Shown piece by piece: positions 16,365 to 24,756 of a stretch of 64,000 nt of DNA. Numbering within the stretch: the first letter of the stretch is position 1; each line of letters begins with the position of its first letter. This stretch comes from Deltaproteobacteria bacterium (GTDB lineage: Bacteria; Desulfobacterota; Desulfomonilia; UBA1062), in NCBI GenBank assembly GCA_018433775.1, contig JAHDQN010000004.1, forward strand, positions 62,001-126,000, written 5' to 3'. The notes below the pieces were generated by a model, which saw only the letters and a list, made by a program, of their open reading frames with translations, had not been told where the DNA came from and did no database searches. The position numbers and the translations under genes are program-made.

Positions 16365-17858
16365 TTACTTTTTCGCCATGGATTTCAGGATCCCCTTTGC
16401 CGCGGACCTGCCGGAGGTCAGCGTGGGCTGGAAGCCCCCCTGCATCGCCCATGCGCCGGCAAAGTACAGCCCCTGGACAGGAGACCTGTTGGCCATGAAA
16501 TACTGCGTGTCCTTGGTGTACTGGTCATGGCCGTAGATGGCCCCTCCCAGGTGCCCCAGTTAGCGCAGATGCGTCATGGGGGTGGCTATCTCCATCTCCT
16601 CGATGTGGCCCCGGATTCCGGGGAAGACCTTTTCCGCGAGTTCCATCATGCCCTCGGCATAGCGGTACTTGGCGTCGTAATACTGGTGGGGAGGCACCAG
16701 ATACCAGGGGTCGCCGTACTGGAGCGTGACATAGGCTGCCTGGCAGGTACCCGGAGGCGAGAAATCCGGATCGGACACGTCATAACAGGTGAGCAGAGCA
16801 ACACCCTGCTGCTCCAGGGTCTTCCACCGGGCGAAGGCCGCATCCATATCCGTGGTGGTGGTGATGAAGTTCGTGGTCTCCTGGATACCGATCTCATCGG
16901 GTTCGCAGTCAAGGCCCATATAGATGCTGAAGGCGGACGGACCGATGCTGGTGCTTCTGAAGCCCTCGATCGTCTCCTTCGGCACTTCGTCCGGGTCCAT
17001 GAGGTCGAGATAGGTCTGGAGCATGCTCGCGTTGGAGAGCACATAGCGGGTCTGCACCATGTCACCCTGCTCGGTTCTCACCCCGGTGACCCTGCCGCCT
17101 CTGGTGACGATCCTCTGTGCCCCGCAGTTGAACCTCACCTCGCCGCCGTTGTTGATGAACTCATCGAGCAGGGCGTTGGAGAGCGCCTGGGAGCCTCCTT
17201 TGAGGTGATAGGGTTTGAACTCGATATAGGCGAACAGCATGATGGCAAAGTCTCCGAACGAAAGCCATGTGGGGGGCACCCCGGCGTATGACCAGTAGAT
17301 GCTCAGGACAGCCTTGAGGAGCGGGTCGCTGAAGTATTCGTCAAGTACCTTCTGCGTGGGGGTGATGGCATACTTGAAGAACAGGGGGTATTTCTCTTTG
17401 GAGATGTTGGGATCCCGGAAGAAGAGTCCCTGGACCATCTCCATGCTGAATCCGTAGACCAGATCGAAGAATCGGGGAATATTGTCCTTTTCCTTGGGGA
17501 AGCGCTCCTGGAGATTCTCCACGATCGCGTTCCTCTCTGCGCACAGGGTGATGTCGAAGGTGTCGGGCCAGACCACCCGGTAGAGGTTCTCCATCTCCAC
17601 GAACTCGAGCTTGTCCATGACCCCCAGGTCGTTGAGGATGGCCCTCAAGGGGCCAGGCCTCTCGGCTGACCCCATGCCGCTGAGCTGATGGAGCGCCACC
17701 TCGAACTCGAACCTCCCGCGCACGAAGCTCGTGGCGCAACCTCCGGGCACGTTGTGACGCTCCAGAAGCAGCACCTTGCGCCCAGCCCTGGCCAGGGTGA
17801 GTGCACCGGTGAGCCCGCCGTTTCCCGCGCCGATTACCACCGCATCATACTCGGGCAT
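16365..17858 (-). pseudogene. CrtI/phytoene-desaturase-like FAD oxidoreductase interrupted by an in-frame TAA at 16560-16562
   Basis: The frame from ATG 17858 (preceded by a GCAGGAGG ribosome site) encodes 432 residues and stops with TAA right after MTHLR. In the same frame the conserved C-terminus simply continues for 64 codons to a TAA at 16365: LGHLGGAIYG, RSPVQGLYFAGAWAMQGGF, then TSGRSAAKGIL. This tail holds the last FAD-contacting block of the family, and Tyr is the usual residue at the stop position, so a single TAY to TAA change explains the break. The N-terminus has VVIGAGNGGLTGALTLARAG (residues 6-25). Full length would be 497 residues, normal for the family. Either a recent nonsense mutation, a read error or readthrough; the frame downstream is otherwise undamaged. 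Confidence 0.85.
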
Positions 17859-17905
17859 CGAAACACCTCCTGCAAATGATATTATAAAGCTTTACTTTAA
17901 CCTTT

Positions 17906-17934
17906 AAATTACGCCCTGCCCTGCCGGCTGTCAA
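17906..17934 (-). promoter_or_regulatory. Probable sigma-70 promoter for the FAD oxidoreductase-reductase operon
   Basis: On the minus strand TTGACA (17929-17934) is followed after 17 bases by TAATTT (17906-17911), with the start codon 47 bases further on. The -35 is a perfect match; the -10 is weak. The region just downstream is AT-rich and repetitive (TTTAAAGGTTAAAGTAAAG). Confidence 0.5.
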
Positions 17935-18102
17935 GCAGTTTCAGGGAAGTATATAAAATCAGCAAACAATCATTTCATTCAAGGGTATGGATCTTCAACC
18001 GCATGCCTTGGATCCTTTCCTGCTGCAAGCGCCGGGGAATGTGGGAATGCGGCCCCGTCTTCAAATAATCCCAGCGAAGCGAATGCAAAGAGGATTGAAA
18101 AT

Positions 18103-18777
18103 ATGGAAAATATCCATTATCTCCATGCAATGGAGTCAACCATAACCCTACCCATCGGCATCATGGCCGACAGCCATGGAAACAACGGGCTCCTGCTCAA
18201 TGCGATCACGGCACTGAAGGCCCTGGGGGCAGGACAGCTCATCCACCTGGGGGATCTGTGCGATTCCCTCTCTCCCCGCCTTGCGGGAGAGTCCCTGGAC
18301 ATCCTCGACGAGCACGATGTCCGGTGCGTGAGGGGCAACAATGAGAGCGACATCCTGCACCACAGCAGGGGCGTGCGTACAGAGGGTGATTTCGCGAAAT
18401 CGCTCTCACGCCTTCAGGACCTGCCCTACACCATCATTCTGGGGGATTTCTGGTTCACCCACTCAGCGCCCTTCGACTACCCGGCGGCAACCAAGAGGCC
18501 CATATCCGAGTTTCTGCCGCAGCTCACCGGCGAGGAGGGCCCCGGATTTTCCATCCTGTTCAGGGGGCACTCCCACCGGCCTTCGATCGTGGAGATCCTC
18601 AGCGGCGCCAGGGGCGCCACTGGAAGAATACCGGTACAGCCCGGTACCGACATATACCTGGACAGGGACAGAAGATACATTATCACCGCGGGCGCAGTGG
18701 AGTCGGCCTCATCGGTCCTGTTCCTGCCCCGGGAGTATACCGTGCGTTTTGTCACCGTGCCCAGGCACCGGGCCTGA
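18103..18777 (+). CDS. YfcE/MJ0936-type metallophosphoesterase
   Basis: 224 residues. The five metal-binding blocks of the calcineurin-like phosphoesterase fold are in order: IMADSHGN (about 21-28), LIHLGDLCD (46-54), VRGNNES, FTHSAP and FRGHSHRP. Spacing and small size fit the YfcE/MJ0936 branch, which cleaves phosphodiesters with two divalent metals in the cytoplasm. The GNNE variant replaces the usual GN(H/C)D/E. ATG at 18103 follows an AGAGGA site; an ATG at 18130 is possible. It stands alone on the plus strand between two minus-strand operons, convergent with the SDR gene 21 bases away. The substrate is unknown. Confidence 0.85.
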   Translation: MENIHYLHAMESTITLPIGIMADSHGNNGLLLNAITALKALGAGQLIHLGDLCDSLSPRLAGESLDILDEHDVRCVRGNNESDILHHSRGVRTEGDFAKSLSRLQDLPYTIILGDFWFTHSAPFDYPAATKRPISEFLPQLTGEEGPGFSILFRGHSHRPSIVEILSGARGATGRIPVQPGTDIYLDRDRRYIITAGAVESASSVLFLPREYTVRFVTVPRHRA

Positions 18778-18798
18778 GCACGGCACAGGTCAGTATGG

Positions 18799-19707
18799 CT
18801 ACTGGAACAGCGGCGTCAGCACACCGAACATCTCGGGCAGCTGGTTGAAGTACTTCGGGTTCTCCAGGCTCGTGATCGTACTCCAGCTGTCACGCACCTC
18901 TTCCGGGCTCGGGATCTGGCCGTCCTTGGAAAGGATGGCGCCGGGGCCGGTGAGAATGGCCGTGCGGCTGTAGTAGCCCAGCGTCGCGTTGATGATCATG
19001 CCCGAGTCCTGGCACTCCTCCGAGCACATGTAGAGCACGGCCGGCGTGATGTAGTCGGGCTTCATCTTCTCGAAGAACTCGGGCGGGAGCACGTCCTCGG
19101 TGAGCCGGGAGGCGGCCACGGGCACGATCACGTTGGTCTTGACATTGTACTTGGCCCCCTCGAGCTTGAGCACGTTGGTGAGCCCGATCAGCCCCATCTT
19201 GGCAGAGGCATAGTTGCTCTGACCGAAGTTGCCGAACAGGCCCGCGCCCGAGGTGGTCATGATGATCCTGCCGTAATTGTTGGCGCGCATCACCTCGAAG
19301 GCAGGCCTGGACACGCAGTAGGCCCCTTTCAGATGCACGTTCATCACGCCGTCCCAGTTTTCCTCCTCCATTTTGGTAAAGGACTTGTCGCGCAGGATGC
19401 CTGCGTTGTTGATGAGGATGTCCACCTTGCCGAAGGCATCAACCGCGGTCTTCACGATGTTGGCCCCGCCCGCCACGGTCGCCACGTTGTCGTAGTTTGG
19501 CACGGCCTGGCCGCCCAGGGCCTTGATCTCGTCCACCACCTTGTTTGCCGCGGCATCGCTCGAGCCCGCTCCGTCGCGGGTTCCTCCCAGGTCATTGATC
19601 ACGACCTTTGCCCCGCGCTTCGCCAGCTCAAGGGCATAGCTCCTGCCCAGCCCTGCGCCTGCTCCCGTTACGATCGCCACCCTTCCGGAAAAATCAATGT
19701 TCGCCAT
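18799..19707 (-). CDS. Short-chain dehydrogenase, 3-hydroxyacyl-CoA dehydrogenase-like (MFE-2 type)
   Basis: 302 residues. NAD motif TGAGAGLGRSYA (14-25) and the insertion VINDLGGTRDGAGSSDAAANKVV are typical of the peroxisomal multifunctional enzyme 2 dehydrogenase domain. NNAG is present, and the catalytic Tyr and Lys are in SNYASAKMG. It would oxidise the 3-hydroxy group of a CoA thioester with NAD. GGAGGAGGAG precedes the ATG. It is the last gene of the six-gene CoA-ester operon, 27 bases after a MaoC hydratase gene, which would produce its (R)-3-hydroxyacyl-CoA substrate. Confidence 0.88.
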   Translation of the reverse strand: MANIDFSGRVAIVTGAGAGLGRSYALELAKRGAKVVINDLGGTRDGAGSSDAAANKVVDEIKALGGQAVPNYDNVATVAGGANIVKTAVDAFGKVDILINNAGILRDKSFTKMEEENWDGVMNVHLKGAYCVSRPAFEVMRANNYGRIIMTTSGAGLFGNFGQSNYASAKMGLIGLTNVLKLEGAKYNVKTNVIVPVAASRLTEDVLPPEFFEKMKPDYITPAVLYMCSEECQDSGMIINATLGYYSRTAILTGPGAILSKDGQIPSPEEVRDSWSTITSLENPKYFNQLPEMFGVLTPLFQ

Positions 19708-19734
19708 GAAATCTCCTCCTCCAATCTTCTCTTT

Positions 19735-20172
19735 TCAGCCTCTTTTCAGCGGCAGGGCCGCGGAAAAGTTTCCGGTTATTTTTACATCGCCACCCTCGTC
19801 CCGGGCAACCACTTCGCAGAAAACAAGGTTTTCTCCGTTCTCCTGCCTTTTGTCCGTAATTGTCCCGCTCACCGTGATGGTGTTGCCCGGCTTGGTCATG
19901 CCGGCAAAGCGCACGCCGAAGTTCTTCAGGCACTTTCTCGGCACCCAGGCCGTGATGGCCTGGCCCACAAATCCCATGACGAGCATGCCGTGGGAGATCA
20001 CGCCGTCCTTCATACCCACTGCCTTGGCAAAGTCGTCGTCGGTATGCAGGGGGTTGAAATCACCCGAGGCCCCGGCATAGAGAACATGCTGGAGTTTCAT
20101 GATGGGCCCCTTTGACAGCTCGGGCATGGCATCGCCTATCTTCACGTCTTCAAAATAGAGATCGTTTCCCAT
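19735..20172 (-). CDS. MaoC-like (R)-specific enoyl-CoA hydratase subunit
   Basis: 145 residues from ATG 20172, chosen because AGGGGGG stands seven bases upstream and the family begins about here. The hydratase-2 motif ASGDFNPLHTDDDFA has the catalytic Asp and His, followed by ISHGMLVMGF. It should hydrate a trans-2-enoyl-CoA to the (R)-3-hydroxyacyl-CoA or the reverse. It follows by 11 bases the gene for a second MaoC-like protein that lacks the His, suggesting a heteromeric enzyme in which this is the catalytic subunit, as in mycobacterial HadAB. Confidence 0.88.
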   Translation of the reverse strand: MGNDLYFEDVKIGDAMPELSKGPIMKLQHVLYAGASGDFNPLHTDDDFAKAVGMKDGVISHGMLVMGFVGQAITAWVPRKCLKNFGVRFAGMTKPGNTITVSGTITDKRQENGENLVFCEVVARDEGGDVKITGNFSAALPLKRG

Positions 20173-20183
20173 GATCTTCCCCC

Positions 20184-20633
20184 CTATTTCCTCTCCACCA
20201 GCAGGGTCCTCGCCTTGGCTACATCCTCGTTGTCCTGGTTTTTGTAAAGGATCTCCACCGTGATCATGTCCATATTCTTGCCCGCCTTGCTGGTCTTTTC
20301 TTCCACGCTCGCGACCTTCGGTATCCCGGTGATCGTGTCCCCGGGATAAATGTCCCGGTAATATTCGTATTCCTCCTCTCCGTGGAGCACCATCATGAAG
20401 TTGATCTTCAGGTCGTTGATGAGCACGGGCATGGAAGAGCTCCACATCATGGGCACGGTGAGAAAGGTGGGCGGCACAGGGGTGTCGCGGTACCCTGCCC
20501 TGATCGCGGCATCTCGGTCCAGGTAGATGGGGTTGGGATCGCCGATGGCCTTTGCCATCTCCCTGATCTTCCCCCGTTCGACCTCCCAGACAATGGGGTC
20601 GAACGTCTTTCCGACTTTTGTACTGTCAGCCAT
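20184..20633 (-). CDS. MaoC-like N-terminal dehydratase-domain protein (FAS1_DH type), likely non-catalytic partner subunit
   Basis: 149 residues. It aligns with the N-terminal MaoC dehydratase domain family: WEVERGKIREMAKAIGDPNPIYLD, then PPTFLTVPM and HGEEEYEYYRDIYPGDTI. The motif that in catalytic hot-dog hydratases reads GDxNPxHxD is GDPNPIYLD here, with Tyr in place of His. The ATG has AAGGAGG six bases upstream. Directly followed by the catalytic MaoC gene, it is best seen as the substrate-binding half of a heterodimeric hydratase. Confidence 0.85.
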   Translation of the reverse strand: MADSTKVGKTFDPIVWEVERGKIREMAKAIGDPNPIYLDRDAAIRAGYRDTPVPPTFLTVPMMWSSSMPVLINDLKINFMMVLHGEEEYEYYRDIYPGDTITGIPKVASVEEKTSKAGKNMDMITVEILYKNQDNEDVAKARTLLVERK

Positions 20634-20656
20634 TTAAACCTCCTTGCATCAAGATA

Positions 20657-21862
20657 TCACGCGCCGTGCTTCCCGATGATGGCGATGCTGCAGACGTTCA
20701 TCATCGGGAACCCGCCCAGATTGTGGGTGAGCCCGAACTTCGGGTCGTTGATCTGCCTGTCGCCGGCCTTTCCCAGGAGCTGGTTGTACATCTCGTAGAG
20801 CATCCTCAGGCCAGACGCCCCGATGGGGTGGCCGAAGCACTTCAGCCCGCCGTCCGGCTGGCAGGGAACCTTGCCGTTCAGATCGTAGAAGCCGTCCATG
20901 ACGTCCGTGGGCGCTTTGCCGCGCTCGGAGATGTGCAGGTCTTCCATGGTCACCAGCTCGGTGATGGAGAAACAGTCGTGGACCTCCATCATGCTGATCT
21001 CTTCCCGCGGGTTTTTGATGCCCGCCTCCTCATAGGCCGCCTTGCTCGCCTTGGTCGTGGTGAGGAAATGGGCTCCGTCCCACTTGTAGCCGATCTCGGT
21101 GCCGTTGCTCAGGGCAAGCTGCAGGGCCTTGACCGAGATGATGTCGTTCTTGCCCAGGGACTTGGCTATCTCCGGGGTGGTGACAATGGCGCAGGCCGAG
21201 CCGTCGCTCACCCCGCAGCAGTCGAAGAGGCCCAAGGGGAACGCGATCATGGGCGAATTCATGACCTGCTCGTCGGTCACCGGCTTTCTCAGGTGGGCCT
21301 TGGTATTGCGTGCACCGTTTGCATGGCTCTTGACCGAGACATGGGCCATGGCCCGCTTGACATCCATGATATCGAGCCCGTATTTGGCCGCGTAGCCCGA
21401 TGCCAGCATGGCGAACCCGCCCGGCGCGGTCAGGTTGGGGAACCACAGGGCATTGGTGGTGCCGATCGCGGTGCTGAACTCGGGCAGCCCGCCATAGCCG
21501 ATGTCCTTGAGCTTCTCCACCCCGATTGCGAGCGCGATGTCGCAGGCCCCGGACGCGACCGCATACACGGCCCCGCGGAAGGCCTCGGTGCCGCTCGCAC
21601 AGAAATTCTCCACCCGGGTGACCGAGATGTTGGGGAGCCTCAGGGCCATGGAGGCCGACAGGGCGCTCTTGCCCACCATGACCTCGTCGAAGCAGGTCCC
21701 CAGCCAGGCCGCCTGGATCTCCTTCCTGTCGATCCCGGCATCCTGGATACATTCCTGGAACGCCTCCACCATCAGCTCTTCGGGCCCGTCGTTCCATCGC
21801 TCGCCGAACCGGGTGCACCCCATTCCGATGATCGCAACCTTGTCTTTTATTCCACTCGCCAT
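20657..21862 (-). CDS. SCP2/SCPx-type thiolase (acyl-CoA acyltransferase)
   Basis: 401 residues. VAIIGMGCTRFGERW starts the lipid-transfer-protein thiolase branch. The nucleophile is Cys88 in ENFCASGTEAF; HDCFSITE and CFGHPIGASG provide the other active-site blocks (His in GHPIGASG). It would cleave a 3-oxoacyl-CoA with CoA, or run the reverse condensation. AGGGGG precedes the ATG and the gene starts 10 bases after the HMGCS-like/DUF35 gene. Thiolases of this branch work in complexes with DUF35 proteins (BbsA-BbsB in anaerobic toluene degradation; archaeal thiolase/HMGCS/DUF35), and here such a DUF35 domain is encoded next door. Confidence 0.88.
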   Translation of the reverse strand: MASGIKDKVAIIGMGCTRFGERWNDGPEELMVEAFQECIQDAGIDRKEIQAAWLGTCFDEVMVGKSALSASMALRLPNISVTRVENFCASGTEAFRGAVYAVASGACDIALAIGVEKLKDIGYGGLPEFSTAIGTTNALWFPNLTAPGGFAMLASGYAAKYGLDIMDVKRAMAHVSVKSHANGARNTKAHLRKPVTDEQVMNSPMIAFPLGLFDCCGVSDGSACAIVTTPEIAKSLGKNDIISVKALQLALSNGTEIGYKWDGAHFLTTTKASKAAYEEAGIKNPREEISMMEVHDCFSITELVTMEDLHISERGKAPTDVMDGFYDLNGKVPCQPDGGLKCFGHPIGASGLRMLYEMYNQLLGKAGDRQINDPKFGLTHNLGGFPMMNVCSIAIIGKHGA

Positions 21863-21872
21863 AACAGACCCC

Positions 21873-23330
21873 CTATCCTTGAGCCTTTGGCACGGCTTTC
21901 CAGAAATAGCCGGTAAACCCGCGGGCCTGGTCTTTCATCCTGCGCCGAAACGACATCCGTATGGGCATGCCCACCTTGATCTGGTTGAGATCGCAGTCGG
22001 TGAAGTCGAGAAATGCCTTGCCTCCTTCGTCGAACTCCACCAGGCCGTACACGGCAGGCGGGTCCACTGACGGCGAGAGCATATCGCCGGTGAACATCTG
22101 GATCTTCCCGGGTTTGTCGGCAAACTCGTAGTCCTCGAACTCGCCCACCGCGTTGCAATCCGGGTTCACACACATGGGAAGCGACGGGAACTGCGGGGTG
22201 CCGCACGCGGTGCACTTCGAACCCGTGAACCCGAGGATCATCTTGCGCTTGCGCCACAGGGCGGTAAGCGATGTGTTCGGGTTTGCCTCGCCCCTGATCC
22301 CGAGGTCCGCCGTGATCAGGTCCCTGAATTTGGTGTACTTCTGGTAATTGGGCAGATCCACCTTTGCAGCGAGAGAGCCCGCCGCGCCCAGGGCGGGACG
22401 GAAGTCTCTGATCTTTTCCGTCACCTCGAAGCCCAGGACGTCGCAGCCCTGTCCAAAGCCTGCAAGGAGCAGCTTGTCGCCGGGCTTTGCCTGTTCGAGC
22501 GCGGAGCAGAACATGAGCAGCGGATGAGCAGCTCCGGTGTCGCCGCAGACATTGTGCAGGTTGTCCTGCAACCGGGAAGGGTCGATGCCCAGCTTTTTGG
22601 CGATTCCCCGGTGAGTCCCGGTGAAGTAGCAGGGGTAGACGACCTTGTCGAAGTCGGCGAGCTGCATCCCGGTCTTCTTCAAATAGCCGGCAATGGCCTG
22701 GGGGATGATCTTGCCATAGCCTTCGTCGCGGACCCAGCGTTCCTCCCACATGTAGTCGAAGTCTTTGCCCACCCCCTTGTAGTGGTCGACGAAGTCGGCG
22801 TTCAGGGAATAGCTGCCCTTGAACTCGGCGATGACGTCATCGCGGCCAAAGAGCAGGGCCGCGGCGCCGTCACCGGTGAACATCTCGGCCATGGTGGCCA
22901 TCTTTGATTTTCTCAGGTCGGACGCGGCCACCAGCACGCTGTTGCGCTCACCCGAGGCAATGGCCTCCAGGGCCGAGATGGCCGCAGTGGTGCCGGCCTT
23001 CAGGCAGGCGCTGAAATCCGCGTTGGCAATGCCTTCTTCCGGCGCATTCATCGCCGCGGCGATGATCCCTGCATTGAGCCGGTCGGCAAAGGGCATGGTG
23101 GTGGATGCGAAGAACACCCCGTCGAGGGCCTTTCTGTCCTTGCCCGCCATGCAGTCGTAGGCGGCCGCCACGGCCATGCTCACGGCGTCTTCGTCCCAGT
23201 TGCCCACCGCCTTCTCGCCTCCCGCCACGGCCATGATCACCGGGAAGTACCATGCCATGTTCTGGATGATCGTCATCCGGCTCATCCGATAGCGGGGAAC
23301 ATAACCCCCAAACGCTGTAATACCAATCAT
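21873..23330 (-). CDS. HMG-CoA synthase-like protein fused to a DUF35 zinc-ribbon/OB-fold domain
   Basis: 485 residues. The N-terminal 340 or so are a ketosynthase-fold of the HMG-CoA synthase/KAS III-like kind: ITAFGGYVPRYRMSR at the start and the probable nucleophile Cys109 in DFSACLKAGTTAA. From about 360 there is a rubredoxin-like zinc ribbon, CTACG and CVNPDC, followed by an OB-fold that ends near residue 480, that is a DUF35 protein. AAGGAGGG precedes the ATG. It is the second gene of the operon, between the CaiB transferase and the thiolase. In archaea, separate HMGCS and DUF35 proteins form a complex with thiolase that channels the CoA ester; this fusion suggests the same. The acyl substrate is unknown. 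Confidence 0.85.
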   Translation of the reverse strand: MIGITAFGGYVPRYRMSRMTIIQNMAWYFPVIMAVAGGEKAVGNWDEDAVSMAVAAAYDCMAGKDRKALDGVFFASTTMPFADRLNAGIIAAAMNAPEEGIANADFSACLKAGTTAAISALEAIASGERNSVLVAASDLRKSKMATMAEMFTGDGAAALLFGRDDVIAEFKGSYSLNADFVDHYKGVGKDFDYMWEERWVRDEGYGKIIPQAIAGYLKKTGMQLADFDKVVYPCYFTGTHRGIAKKLGIDPSRLQDNLHNVCGDTGAAHPLLMFCSALEQAKPGDKLLLAGFGQGCDVLGFEVTEKIRDFRPALGAAGSLAAKVDLPNYQKYTKFRDLITADLGIRGEANPNTSLTALWRKRKMILGFTGSKCTACGTPQFPSLPMCVNPDCNAVGEFEDYEFADKPGKIQMFTGDMLSPSVDPPAVYGLVEFDEGGKAFLDFTDCDLNQIKVGMPIRMSFRRRMKDQARGFTGYFWKAVPKAQG

Positions 23331-23364
23331 CTTTCCCTCCTTTTCTACCGCAATCGCTTTTTCG

Positions 23365-24555
23365 TTACAGAATAATTCCGCTACTTCTCAAAGCTTGGAT
23401 TTCATCATCATCAATATTCAATGAATGCAGAACTTCATCGGTATGGCTGCCCAGGGGGGTCCCTGCCCAGTTGTACTCGGGCGCAAACCCGGAAAAACAT
23501 ATGGGCAGCCCGATCTGGGGAATAACCCCGCCATCGGGGCCGGGCACGTCCACGACGATCCCGCGTGCTTCGGCGTGCCCGCTCCGGACAGCCTCGGAGA
23601 AGCTCAGGACCGGATCGACACAGGCGTCTATCCGGCTGAACACTTCCATCCAGGAGTCTCTGGGCCGCGAACGGAGCACATCGGCCACCTTCGTCCTCAG
23701 CTCGTCGGAGATTCCCGGCTCCATGAGGCGGGGGACATAGTCGTCCAGCCCGAGGGCCTGGAGAAAGGCGGTGAGAAACTGCGGTTCGAGGACGCCGCAC
23801 GCGAGATATTTCCCATCCGAGGTCTCGTAGAATCCGTAGATCGATGCGCCGTTGAGCAGCTCGCTCTCGAAGCAGGGATCTTCCTCCCCCACCAAGGCCC
23901 GGATGCCGCTCACCACGTGGTGCGGAAACATGCCGTCGGTCATGGAGACGTCGATATGCTGGCCCTCTCCGGTCTTCATCCGGTGGATGACCGCGGCGAG
24001 GATGCCGATGACCGCATTGTTCGAGCCCGAGCCCACATCCGCCACCTGAATGCCCATCTGGCACGGTCCGCTGCCGTTTCTGCCCGAGTAGCTCATGACG
24101 CCCGACAGCGCGAGGTAGTTGATGTCGTGGCCGGCCCTCTCCCGCAGGGGCCCGGTCTGGCCATACCCGGTGATGGAGCAGTAGATCAGCCCGGGGTCGC
24201 ATTCGCGGAGCTCTTCAAAAGAGAGCCCGAGCCGGGCCATGGCGCCCGGTCGGAACTGTTCGACCACGACGGTATAGCCCTTCTCCCGGATGAGCCGTCT
24301 GATGATGTCGATGCTCCGGGCGTTTTTCAGGTCAAGGGCGATGGATTTCTTGTTTCTGCTCAGCATGGCGTGCATGCAGGAGATTTTGGAGTCCTTGTCG
24401 ACAAAGGGGGGTGCGAGCCGGGCCATGTCCATGCGGCTGGGCGACTCCACCCGCAGCACCTCGGCCCCCATGTCGGAGAGCATCATGGTGGCGAAGGGCC
24501 CGGGCAGCAGATAGGTGAAATCGAGAATCCTGATCCCTTCGAGAAGCGCAGACAT
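23365..24555 (-). CDS. CaiB/BaiF family (class III) CoA transferase
   Basis: 396 residues. The start LEGIRILDFTYLLPGPFATMMLSDMGAEV... is diagnostic for class III CoA transferases (given here in part: LEGIRILDFTYLLPGP). The catalytic Asp is Asp173 in VADVGSGSNN, followed by TGEGQHIDVSM. It moves CoA from one acyl-CoA to a free carboxylic acid, without ATP. It is the first gene of the operon, so it could activate the acid that the downstream HMGCS-like protein, thiolase, hydratase and dehydrogenase then process. In bbs, bai and related anaerobic pathways CaiB homologues play this part. The acid itself is not predictable. Confidence 0.88.
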   Translation of the reverse strand: MSALLEGIRILDFTYLLPGPFATMMLSDMGAEVLRVESPSRMDMARLAPPFVDKDSKISCMHAMLSRNKKSIALDLKNARSIDIIRRLIREKGYTVVVEQFRPGAMARLGLSFEELRECDPGLIYCSITGYGQTGPLRERAGHDINYLALSGVMSYSGRNGSGPCQMGIQVADVGSGSNNAVIGILAAVIHRMKTGEGQHIDVSMTDGMFPHHVVSGIRALVGEEDPCFESELLNGASIYGFYETSDGKYLACGVLEPQFLTAFLQALGLDDYVPRLMEPGISDELRTKVADVLRSRPRDSWMEVFSRIDACVDPVLSFSEAVRSGHAEARGIVVDVPGPDGGVIPQIGLPICFSGFAPEYNWAGTPLGSHTDEVLHSLNIDDDEIQALRSSGIIL

Positions 24556-24726
24556 CGCGAACCGTCTCCCCCTGTCAATGATTAAGGGTTTGCATATTCT
24601 TCATGCTGCTGTTCCCTGGCTGTTGCGGCGCAAAACGCATCCTTCCCGGACGATGAAAAAACCCGACACAGGAAAGACGTCTTCTGGAAAACCCTCCACT
24701 TCAACCTTAGCAAATTCCCTCTTCCA

Positions 24727-24756
24727 TTGATACTGTGTTTCTTCCGTATCTGTCAA
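24727..24756 (-). promoter_or_regulatory. Probable sigma-70 promoter of the CoA-ester operon
   Basis: Minus strand TTGACA (24751-24756) and TATCAA (24727-24732) are 18 bases apart, about 170 bases upstream of the CaiB start. Perfect -35, four of six in the -10. The long leader has no visible hairpin. Confidence 0.45.

Noticed and set aside
15236-16498. Long plus-strand frame of 420 codons opposite the reductase, and similar ones near 20618-21916
   Set aside because: Antisense shadows of GC-rich genes; no ribosome site or family motif.
16560-16562. Recoded stop codon (selenocysteine or pyrrolysine) in the CrtI-like gene
   Set aside because: The codon is TAA, which neither system uses; the family has Tyr there.
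20173-20445. Upstream extension of the catalytic MaoC frame
   Set aside because: It lies inside the other MaoC gene in another frame, and AGGGGGG supports the start at 20172.
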